Of a DNA stretch of 37,501 nt, positions 14,748 to 21,514 are shown one piece after another. The DNA lies in assembly GCA_013002505.1 (NCBI GenBank), contig JABDJL010000158.1, forward strand, positions 1 through 37,501, written 5' to 3'. Within the stretch, counting starts at the first letter, position 1; every line of letters starts with the position of its first letter. The notes beneath the pieces were generated by a model that ran no database searches, was not told the DNA's origin, and saw only the letters and a list, made by a program, of their open reading frames with translations. Position numbers and translations under genes: made by a program. The stretch comes from Lysobacterales bacterium. Its GTDB lineage: Bacteria > Pseudomonadota > Gammaproteobacteria > Xanthomonadales > SZUA-36.

Positions 14748-17690
14748 CTAGAGAATCTTCAGCGAAAACATCAATTCATCATCAATCTTGTCGCCGCTTT
14801 CATAGCCCGCCGCGTAGCCGACAGAAAACACCATGGGCAAGCGGTGAACCAGGGTAAATTCAAAATCCACCTGGAAACCGATATTGGTCAGCGTCCGTTC
14901 GAAGGATTTACCCGGATCGGTGACCAGGCCGCTGATAAACAGTGCCGGGCGCGCGTGTTTGAGGAACAGGCTCGGAGATCCGGCTTCGCGGAATCGTTTG
15001 GGCGGCAGGTTCCATTCCAGCACCGACTTGTAGAATGTCTTACCGCTGAGCTGGTCGATTTCGAACCCGGGGAATGAATAATATTCGCGGTAACGTTTGA
15101 CCGCACCATCATCCACGTAGTTGTTCTGGTAGCCACCGAAGTAGAATCGCGACAAGGGGTTGATGCGGTTGCCATCGGCACTGCCGGCAGAATTATAAAA
15201 CCAGATGGATGAGTGCTTCAGCGGTAGTGCAAACCCGAAGTCGAAGCCACCCCTGATCTTGGTCACCGTGTCGCTGTTGGCGTGATCAGCTGACAACACC
15301 AGGTCCCATTCGAATCCTTTCTCGTGATCTACAGCACCGAGCGATTTACGGGTGTTGGTGTAGTCAAGCCCGATTCGCGCGCTCAGTATGTCCTCGAAAA
15401 GGAACGTGGATACGTTCTGGTTGTTCGGCAGGGTGTCGAGACCGGTGTAGTAATTCAGGTCCACCGAAAGGTCCAGTTCACGCGGATCATCGTAAATCAG
15501 GGACCGCTCGTAACCGAGCAGGAAGGCGTCGCCCTTGCGGCTGCGTTTCTTGGGGCCGAACAGGTCGTAGAAATCAGCATCATTGTGCCAATAGCTGGCG
15601 GTCCAGTTCAGCGCCTTGTAGTCGATCCTGGCATGAAATTTTTCATCGGATGGCAGGTCATCGTCCCACGAGTAACCCAGCGACAGGTCAAGGCTGTGCA
15701 ATTGCAGCGGATCGGCGATATCGAAGTGATAGCCAATGGATTCAGAATCCTTGTAACCCTCGACGAACGGGAATGCCGAGATCAGCCCCAGTTCAGCGGG
15801 CGGACGATACTTGCCTTCGTGCCGGATGGTTTCTTCAAAGGGCTGGCTTCCCAGCGTATTAACCACCGACCACTGGCGAACCGAAGGATGCTGCTGGGCA
15901 ATCTCATTGCCGAGAAAACGAATATTTCCGACCGCCTCAAGCGGCTCAGGGTTGATTCGAATCGGCTGAAAGCCCTGACCGGAGTATTCCATGACGATCA
16001 TCGAGCCGTCCTCGAGCGGAATCGGTTTGAAAAAACCGGTTTCAGCATTGGTCACGATCTCGACATCGCCATTGGCAATCTCGTAACGGAAGACGTTGGA
16101 AACACCGGTGTAGTAGGACGTGCCATAAAGGTATTTGCCATCCGGCGAAAACACGAAACCTTCCGGGATGGCGGGGGTAAAGTCAAACTGCGAAATGGCC
16201 TCGGCCTTGCCGTCCACCAGGTCTTCGACCCGGTAAATTCGCAGGTACTGGTCGCCGGATATCTCACCCACCGAGGCGGACAGCAGCGTGCCGTCCGGGG
16301 AAATATCCATGTCGAACGGAATCTGGCCCTGGGGCCAGCTGTAAATCATGTTCCACTCCGTGTACGGCTCCGGGATACGCACCAGTGACACCAGGCCGTT
16401 GAGGTGACGCAAACCCCAGACCGCACGGTCTGCCTGGTTGAACACCAGGTCACCGACGCGGGTGTCCTCGATCAGCATCTCGGCATCACCGCTATCGACA
16501 TTGATACGCACCAGGTCGCGGTACTCGACGTTGTCGGTGGTATAGAACAGCGTTCGGCTCTGTGCGTCGAATGCCGGTGAAGTCACGCGGTACAGCATCG
16601 GGCCCTTGACGTCGTTCAGGTGCCTGATCTCGCCGCTGTCCAGCGACATGATGCCTACATGGGCAACCACGCCCGGGTAACGGAACCCGCCGACCATGGA
16701 ATTGGTCTGCGCATCGTAAAACGACCGCGAAATGGAACCCAGCGGCTGTTCGACCAACGGAACTGCCGGTGTCAGCGGCTGCGAACGCACCGATTCAAGG
16801 TTTCCCGCCTGCCACTGTCTCTCGAAAGCAATCCAGTCCTGCCACGCTTCCTCGAGCGGCTTGCCAAACACCTTGGCGAACTGTTTCGAGTAATAACGCT
16901 CACTGTCTTCGTTGCGGCTGAGCCACTCGATCAGGTGTTCAGGAGAATATTGCAGGCTCAGGTAAGACATGAACCGGGTACCGTAAAGGTAGGCGTTGGC
17001 GCCAACCTGGAAATCCACCTCGGTGCCCTCCGACACCAGGCCCAGGTTACTGTAGAAATGCGCGCCGTCCCGGACCATTGCACGGAACACCATTTCGTCG
17101 TAGCCGCCCTGCACGCGCCCGATACCGCCCGACATCCAGGTCTCCAGGTAAGTGGCGCTGCCTTCGGCGTACCAGCGTGGTGAGCTCAGGCGGGGCGTGG
17201 CAAGGTAATTGTAAAGTATCGACTCCGGGTGCTTGTCCGTCTGGCGCGGCTTGCCACCGAAAAACCGGCGCCACTTGCGGTCCTGCTCGTTCCAGCCATC
17301 CATGGTCGCGATATGCGTCAACTCGTGGTTCATCAACTGGAAGAACCGCTCGGTGGAGGGATTGGTCTCGAGAATCTTGTTCTTGGGCGCGATATCGATG
17401 ATCACCAGGTTCTTGGGTGAAACAATCGCGGCGCCGTTTCCATAGTCAGTGAAGTCACTGAGCAACACGGTGGTCTGGTCGTAAGGCGTCCAGTTGAAGA
17501 TTTTCTTCTGGAAATCCATTGAATTCTGAAAGCTGCGCGTGCTGTGCTGGACGAGGTGGGTCTGGAACGGATCCAGGTACAACAGCCGCAGGTCGTCGGT
17601 CTGGATCATGTCCAGCGAAAAGCCTTCAGACCGCAACTGCGGACTGAATACCAGCAGTACAGACACAATACCGGTTCTTATCAAGCGCAT
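14748..17690 (-). CDS. Secreted HExxH metalloprotease with beta-propeller and probable outer-membrane barrel
   Basis: A 980-residue protein with three visible parts. After a signal peptide (about residues 1-21) comes a gluzincin-type peptidase domain: H122-ELT-H126 and, 50 residues later, WYAE176G as the third zinc ligand, as in Peptidase_MA-like families. Residues about 300-640 hold PD40/TolB-type blade motifs (SPDGTLL, SPDGKYL, YRVEDL). From about 660 to the end alternating aromatic strands, many Tyr/Trp/Asp turns and the terminal FSLKIL suggest an outer-membrane beta-barrel, so the protease and propeller probably hang in the periplasm. The start ATG has GGGAG 8 bases upstream. It follows a strong terminator, so it probably has its own promoter. 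Substrate unknown. The domain calls come from motifs only. Confidence 0.75.
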   Translation of the reverse strand: MRLIRTGIVSVLLVFSPQLRSEGFSLDMIQTDDLRLLYLDPFQTHLVQHSTRSFQNSMDFQKKIFNWTPYDQTTVLLSDFTDYGNGAAIVSPKNLVIIDIAPKNKILETNPSTERFFQLMNHELTHIATMDGWNEQDRKWRRFFGGKPRQTDKHPESILYNYLATPRLSSPRWYAEGSATYLETWMSGGIGRVQGGYDEMVFRAMVRDGAHFYSNLGLVSEGTEVDFQVGANAYLYGTRFMSYLSLQYSPEHLIEWLSRNEDSERYYSKQFAKVFGKPLEEAWQDWIAFERQWQAGNLESVRSQPLTPAVPLVEQPLGSISRSFYDAQTNSMVGGFRYPGVVAHVGIMSLDSGEIRHLNDVKGPMLYRVTSPAFDAQSRTLFYTTDNVEYRDLVRINVDSGDAEMLIEDTRVGDLVFNQADRAVWGLRHLNGLVSLVRIPEPYTEWNMIYSWPQGQIPFDMDISPDGTLLSASVGEISGDQYLRIYRVEDLVDGKAEAISQFDFTPAIPEGFVFSPDGKYLYGTSYYTGVSNVFRYEIANGDVEIVTNAETGFFKPIPLEDGSMIVMEYSGQGFQPIRINPEPLEAVGNIRFLGNEIAQQHPSVRQWSVVNTLGSQPFEETIRHEGKYRPPAELGLISAFPFVEGYKDSESIGYHFDIADPLQLHSLDLSLGYSWDDDLPSDEKFHARIDYKALNWTASYWHNDADFYDLFGPKKRSRKGDAFLLGYERSLIYDDPRELDLSVDLNYYTGLDTLPNNQNVSTFLFEDILSARIGLDYTNTRKSLGAVDHEKGFEWDLVLSADHANSDTVTKIRGGFDFGFALPLKHSSIWFYNSAGSADGNRINPLSRFYFGGYQNNYVDDGAVKRYREYYSFPGFEIDQLSGKTFYKSVLEWNLPPKRFREAGSPSLFLKHARPALFISGLVTDPGKSFERTLTNIGFQVDFEFTLVHRLPMVFSVGYAAGYESGDKIDDELMFSLKIL

Positions 17691-17756
17691 CGCCAGGCTC
17701 CCTCGTCACTGTTGGCAAGCATACTATCCCAGCCTGCCACGCACATTCCATGGATT

Positions 17757-17789
17757 AAAAAAAAGCCGCCTGCGAGGTGCAGGCGGCTT
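17757..17789 (-). terminator. Rho-independent terminator of the nonapeptide-repeat gene
   Basis: On the minus strand a perfect 9-bp GC-rich stem (GCCGCCTGC with GCAGGCGGC, extended by two A-T pairs) with a 5-base loop is followed by eight T residues (17757-17764). It begins about 30 bases after the stop codon of the repeat protein and separates that transcript from the downstream metalloprotease gene. Confidence 0.95.
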
Positions 17790-17817
17790 CGTATTTTCCA
17801 GACTGTTTAAGTCTGTT

Positions 17818-19206
17818 TTACTGGATCGCGTCCCGAAGGGCGTCGTTCCTCAGAGAGTCACGGAACGCGTCGTTGCGTAATGCGTCGCGGAATGCATCGT
17901 TGCGCAATGCATCGCGGAAAGCGTCGGAACGCAGTGCATCACGGAACGCGTCGTTGCGCAATGCATCACGGAACGCATCATTACGCAGCGCGTCACGGAA
18001 GGCATCGTTGCGCAGGGCATCCTGGAAGGCATCGTTACGCATGGCGTCCTGGAAGGCATCGTTACGCAGCGCATCCTGGAAGGCATCGTTGCGCAAGGCA
18101 TCCTGGAAGGCATCATTACGAAGCGCGTCGCGGAACGCGTCGTTACGCAGCGCATCCTGGAAAGCATCGTTGCGCATGGCATCCTGGAAGGCGTCGTTAC
18201 GCAGTGCGTCCTGGAAGGCATCGTTACGCAAAGCATCCTGGAAAGCGTCGCTGCGCAGCGCGTCCTGGAACGCATCATTGCGCAAGGAATCCTGGAAGGC
18301 GTCGTTACGCAGTGCATCCTGGAAAGCGTCCTGGAAGGCATCGTTCTGGAATGCATCCTGGAACGCATCGCTCTGGAACGCATCCTGGAAAGCATCGTTC
18401 TGCATGATGTCCTGCAATGAATCGTTACGCAGTGCGTCCTGGAAAGCGTCTGACTGCAACGCGTCCTGGAAGGCATCGCTACGCAACGCATCCTGGAAGG
18501 CATCATTCTGAAGCGCATCACGGAACGCGTCGTTACGCAAGGCATCCTGGAAGGCATCATTGCGCATGGCGTCACGCAGAGCGTCGCTCTTCATGGCGTC
18601 CTGGAAAGCATCGCTCTGGAATGCATCCTGGAAGGCATCGGATTGCAATGCATCCTGGAAGGCATCGGACCTCAGCATGTCCTGGAACGCGTCTGATTTC
18701 ATGGCGTCCTGGAAGGCGTCATTGCGCATGGCATCCTGGAAAGCGTCGCTACGCATGGCATCCTGGAAAGCATCGCTCTTAAAGACATCCTGGAGCGCGT
18801 CATTTTTCAGCGCGTCCTGAAAGGCGTCAGATTGAAGTGCATCCTGGAAAGCGTCGCTTTGCAGCGCATCCTGGAAGGCATCGCTTTGCAGCGCGTCCTG
18901 GAAAGCATCGCTGTTCAAGGCGTCCTGGAAAGCGTCACTGCGCATGGCGTCGGCAAAATCACCGTCAGAGATGATTTTCGCGTACAGGTCTGATTGCATC
19001 AGCTGGGAAATGGCCTCATCGCCCATCACCACGTCGCTGTCTGCTAGTTGATCACCCCGGTAGCGCTCGGCTGGCATAATCGTGCCGGAAGCGTTTTCCT
19101 CGGGAACCGGGAACTTGATTCCAACATATGCAACGGCTGCGATCACAACCGCAAATACGCCAACCAATAATCCCATCTTAGAGTTGTTGCTGGTGTTACT
19201 GCTCAT
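17818..19206 (-). CDS. Membrane-anchored protein of 41 nonapeptide (N/S)DAFQDALR repeats, unknown function
   Basis: I do not know this family. The 462-residue protein has a short polar N-terminus, one membrane helix (residues 11-30, Lys on both sides), a linker to about residue 89, then 41 tandem nine-residue units to the C-terminus. The consensus is (S/N)DAFQDAL(R/Q). Asp is invariant at positions 2 and 6 in all 41 units; Ala at position 3 in 40 and Phe at position 4 in 37. One unit (the 23rd) carries four extra residues (DALR). Residues 90-462 contain no Gly, Pro, Cys, Glu, Thr, His, Trp or Tyr, so a continuous or layered alpha-helical structure is likely. With no cleavage site seen, a type II anchor with the repeats in the periplasm is expected. 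The ATG has AGGAG 7 bases upstream. The gene follows the anti-sigma gene by 92 bases and ends in a strong terminator, so it may be the effector of that sigma system. Confidence 0.9.
   Translation of the reverse strand: MSSNTSNNSKMGLLVGVFAVVIAAVAYVGIKFPVPEENASGTIMPAERYRGDQLADSDVVMGDEAISQLMQSDLYAKIISDGDFADAMRSDAFQDALNSDAFQDALQSDAFQDALQSDAFQDALQSDAFQDALKNDALQDVFKSDAFQDAMRSDAFQDAMRNDAFQDAMKSDAFQDMLRSDAFQDALQSDAFQDAFQSDAFQDAMKSDALRDAMRNDAFQDALRNDAFRDALQNDAFQDALRSDAFQDALQSDAFQDALRNDSLQDIMQNDAFQDAFQSDAFQDAFQNDAFQDAFQDALRNDAFQDSLRNDAFQDALRSDAFQDALRNDAFQDALRNDAFQDAMRNDAFQDALRNDAFRDALRNDAFQDALRNDAFQDALRNDAFQDAMRNDAFQDALRNDAFRDALRNDAFRDALRNDAFRDALRSDAFRDALRNDAFRDALRNDAFRDSLRNDALRDAIQ
17821..18939 (-). 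repeat. 27-bp tandem repeat array encoding the nonapeptide repeats
   Basis: The coding array is 1119 bases: 41 units of 27 bp plus one 12-bp irregular insert. Neighbouring units differ mostly at third positions (Asp GAT or GAC; Ala GCC, GCG or GCT), so the protein repeat is better conserved than the DNA. Units 27-31 and 32-36 show the same five-unit order of variants apart from one position, hinting at a 135-bp block duplication. The 27-bp period keeps other frames free of stops over long stretches. Confidence 0.92.
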
Positions 19207-19256
19207 CGCCCTACTCCTGTCTATCTGAATGAAGAGACTCTCTGTGGTCTCTAGGC

Positions 19257-19285
19257 ATAATACCTGTCAGCGCCAAAAAAGTTGG
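19257..19285 (-). promoter_or_regulatory. Candidate promoter of the nonapeptide-repeat gene
   Basis: On the minus strand CCAACT (19280-19285) and TATTAT (19257-19262) are separated by exactly 17 bases, about 50 bases before the ATG. TATTAT is near the housekeeping -10 sequence, while CCAAC followed by a T run resembles an ECF-type -35 more than TTGACA. The expected 5' leader contains a 6-bp inverted repeat (AGAGAC at 19233-19238, GTCTCT at 19247-19252). This is motif spotting only. Confidence 0.3.
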
Positions 19286-19298
19286 CCGCCCAGGCCAT

Positions 19299-20060
19299 TT
19301 ACGGCTTCCGGCTAAGCAAGACTCCCTCTTTGACCAGCTTGCCATTACGAGAAAACTGAAGCTTGATACTGGCTTCATCACTTGCCGTTACTGCTTCTTC
19401 GCGATGCAGCATCACGGCAAAGTGCTGCCGACCCTTTCCCTTGACCTGAACGGCCTGGTCGGCGAATTCGATTGAGTTAAGATCACTTTGCATTTGCGCA
19501 ATGGCGTCGAACATCAGGCCATCGCTGGTAAAGTCCATGGTAATTTCAATGGGCTCTTGAGAATTCAGTTGCACTTCGAGCACCAGGCCGTCGTCCCGCT
19601 CCAGCAGGCTCACGGTGCTGCTGAGGTTTTCCACGTCGAAGGAAAACGAGTCCAGCCTGGCGCCCTGGACCTGCTGGTCCTTCATGATGGTGCCGACCAT
19701 GTTGTCAAGATCGCCGGTGGGGAATGCGCCCGGCCGGAATTCATACAAGCCGACAGCCAGCAGCAAACCGGCCGCCGCGGTCAGGCCATAACGGACAAAC
19801 CCCGGAAACTGCAGGAAAGAAAAGCCACGCCCCGGATTACCGGGCAATACAATGCCGTCGACGATTCGCTTGTGCAGCCCTGGGGGCGGTTCAAGCGGTT
19901 CGACATCTGACAGTGTATCCCTGAGTTCCTGCAACTGACCTTGCAGTTGCCGGGCTTCTTCGGAACCGGCCAACGCGGACTCCAGCTCTTCGCGAACCGG
20001 CTCTGGCAGCTCACCGTCCAGGTCCGTCTGGACCAGGTCTTCAATTCGTTCGTTGATCAT
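19299..20060 (-). CDS. Membrane-spanning anti-sigma factor
   Basis: A 253-residue protein whose start was set to the ATG at 20060, which overlaps the sigma factor stop as ATGA; the frame itself is open further upstream inside the sigma gene. Residues 1-70 are an acidic helical domain (INERIEDLVQTDLDGELP then a Glu/Gln-rich helix) as in anti-sigma domains that clasp ECF sigma factors. There is no HxxxCxxC zinc motif, so it is not a ZAS-type protein. One membrane helix (about 91-107) is followed by a 145-residue periplasmic domain rich in beta-type sequence, presumably the sensor. Translational coupling to the sigma gene supports a 1:1 partner. Release of the sigma factor may need proteolysis; the PrsW-family protease downstream is a candidate. 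Confidence 0.8.
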   Translation of the reverse strand: MINERIEDLVQTDLDGELPEPVREELESALAGSEEARQLQGQLQELRDTLSDVEPLEPPPGLHKRIVDGIVLPGNPGRGFSFLQFPGFVRYGLTAAAGLLLAVGLYEFRPGAFPTGDLDNMVGTIMKDQQVQGARLDSFSFDVENLSSTVSLLERDDGLVLEVQLNSQEPIEITMDFTSDGLMFDAIAQMQSDLNSIEFADQAVQVKGKGRQHFAVMLHREEAVTASDEASIKLQFSRNGKLVKEGVLLSRKP

Positions 20061-20602
20061 GCGGAAAGAACCCCGTGTTCCTGCAGCATCTGTTTCAACT
20101 GCTGGCGCGCCGTAAACAGGCGGGATTTCACTGTCTTTTCCGGTATTTGCAAAATTTCGCCGATCTGGCGGTAGCTGCATTCAGAAAAATGCCGCAATAC
20201 GATCACCGCACGATGGTCCTGCTGCATATCCATCAGGACGGCCTGGATTTGCCGGCCTTTTTGGCTGGCGTCCAGTAATTCTCCGGCGCTGCGGAAATCC
20301 GAAGCCACGTTGTCAAGTAGCGGCTCGGTACGCCCACGCCGGTTGAGAATGTTGATCGACTCGTTGATTGCAATTCGGTAAATCCAGCTGAAAAGCTTGT
20401 AATTCGGATTGAACCGGTCGAGGTTCTCTATCGCTTTCATGAATGTGGTTTGCGTCACATCGGCAGCCTCGTCCGGGTTTCCAAGCATACGAAAGGCCGC
20501 GTTATAGACCGGCCGCTCGTAGCGGCGGACCAGTGAATCCAGTGCCTGGCGATCACCGCGCTTGCAGTCTTTCAGCAAGGCCAGATCACGGTCCTTACCC
20601 AT
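20057..20602 (-). CDS. ECF-subfamily RNA polymerase sigma factor
   Basis: This 181-residue protein has the two ECF domains. Region 2 (about residues 10-85) shows RRYERPVYNAAFRMLG, DEAADVTQTTFMKA and FSWIYRIAINESIN; region 4 (about 120-175) ends with the helix-turn-helix YRQIGEILQIPEKTVKSRL. The frame opens 16 codons earlier, but ATG at 20602 (MGKDRDLALL) fits the family start, with GGGA 7 bases upstream. It overlaps the anti-sigma gene by four bases. It lies 115 bases after the STAS gene, so it may be read from its own promoter or from the upstream partner-switch operon. Likely targets, by proximity, are its own operon and the nonapeptide-repeat gene; this is inference. Confidence 0.93.
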   Translation of the reverse strand: MGKDRDLALLKDCKRGDRQALDSLVRRYERPVYNAAFRMLGNPDEAADVTQTTFMKAIENLDRFNPNYKLFSWIYRIAINESINILNRRGRTEPLLDNVASDFRSAGELLDASQKGRQIQAVLMDMQQDHRAVIVLRHFSECSYRQIGEILQIPEKTVKSRLFTARQQLKQMLQEHGVLSA

Positions 20603-20717
20603 AACTACATCCCAGGTCAAAAAAGGTTGGTGAAAGAGTTTTATCGGCAAACATGGTCAGCGGCGCAGTCTGCGCATCATCCATCCAGGGAGTGGCACTC
20701 TGCGACGTCCATCCTGG

Positions 20718-21011
20718 TCAGCTTGCTTCCTCGATTTCGAACAGCTTATCAAAACCTGAATAACTGAAGATATCCCGGATATGCGGGTTGACGTTGACCA
20801 GCTTGAGTCCCGAACCGCCCGTCGATACCCGTTTATGGGTACGCAGCAACACGCCCAGCCCGGCACTGGATATGTATTCCAGGCCACCCATGTCAATGAC
20901 GCACTGCCCTTCAACGCCGTCCAGGAATGCCAGTGCAGTTTCCGCGTTGGCTGCATCAAGCCGGCCACTGACGACGACAGTCCCCTGATCTTCTTTACGT
21001 ATTTCGAACAT
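20718..21011 (-). CDS. STAS-domain anti-anti-sigma factor (RsbV/SpoIIAA-like)
   Basis: A 97-residue single STAS domain. The motif IDMGGLEYISSAGLGVLL holds the phosphorylatable Ser (Ser49 by alignment; Ser48 adjacent), and the fold pattern of strand, helix, strand is clear over the whole length. In partner switching the dephosphorylated form binds the HATPase kinase and frees its other target. It starts 5 bases after the kinase gene, and the PP2C phosphatase that would reactivate it lies just upstream, so the three make a complete module. Confidence 0.93.
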   Translation of the reverse strand: MFEIRKEDQGTVVVSGRLDAANAETALAFLDGVEGQCVIDMGGLEYISSAGLGVLLRTHKRVSTGGSGLKLVNVNPHIRDIFSYSGFDKLFEIEEAS

Positions 21012-21016
21012 GCAGT

Positions 21017-21424
21017 CTATTTCCTGTCCGCGATAAAGGTGATTTTACTTTGACGGTTGCGATACTCATAGTGGATGGAGTCCACCATTTTCAGTACCAG
21101 GTACAGGCCCAGGCCGCCCGGTGTTCGTTCGTCCAGTGGCGCGTCCACGTCTACCGGACCTATCTCGCGCGGATCGAACCTTTCGACGTCGTAGTCGGTG
21201 AGGCTGACCTCTACACCGTGTTCGTGGGGCGACATTTCAATCAGGATGTCTTCATTGGTCTCGGTGTTGTAAGTGACCATGTTGACGAACAGTTCCTCGA
21301 CGGCCAGGTCAACCACGTTTCGGTAGCCCGGCTCAATGTCATTCTCGTGGTCCGCAAAGAACTGTTCCGTCATCGCAACAATATTGCGAAGTTCTGAAAA
21401 GTCTCGCTTGAATTTCTTTTTCAT
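21017..21424 (-). CDS. HATPase anti-sigma kinase (RsbW/SpoIIAB-like)
   Basis: The 135-residue protein is a single GHKL ATPase domain. The N box is VDLAVEE44LFVN48, with Glu44 and Asn48 for catalysis and magnesium; the ATP-lid G boxes follow at DPREIGP and TPGGLGLYLV. Proteins of this size and type phosphorylate a STAS partner and, in the unphosphorylated state of the switch, hold a sigma factor or another target. ATG at 21424 has GGGAGAG upstream. Whether its target is the neighbouring ECF factor, another sigma factor or an unrelated protein cannot be read from the sequence. Confidence 0.92.
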   Translation of the reverse strand: MKKKFKRDFSELRNIVAMTEQFFADHENDIEPGYRNVVDLAVEELFVNMVTYNTETNEDILIEMSPHEHGVEVSLTDYDVERFDPREIGPVDVDAPLDERTPGGLGLYLVLKMVDSIHYEYRNRQSKITFIADRK

Positions 21425-21514
21425 GAACTCTCCCTCGCATCCACGGATGGTGCGGCCCGGATGCCCCTTCTAGTGTAAAACAGTTGACCGCCCGTCGGTC
21501 AATTTCGTGCCGGT

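Noticed and set aside
15324-16388. 354-codon plus-strand frame opposite the metalloprotease gene
   Set aside because: Antisense shadow with no domain; the minus frame is supported by signal peptide and zinc motif.
17777-18511. Long plus-strand open frame (and two others within the array) with KASWKASLRNAS-type repeats
   Set aside because: They are shadows of the 27-bp repeat, whose period keeps several frames free of stops. The minus-strand frame has a membrane helix, a good ribosome-binding site and a terminator; the shadows do not.
20663-20675. Perfect short palindrome GCGCAG-T-CTGCGC between the STAS and sigma genes, considered as terminator
   Set aside because: The one-base loop cannot form a hairpin as drawn and no T tract follows; it could be a protein-binding site, but nothing else supports that.
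20657-20968. 103-codon minus-strand frame overlapping the STAS gene in another frame
   Set aside because: The STAS frame has the complete domain with phosphorylatable Ser; this one has none.
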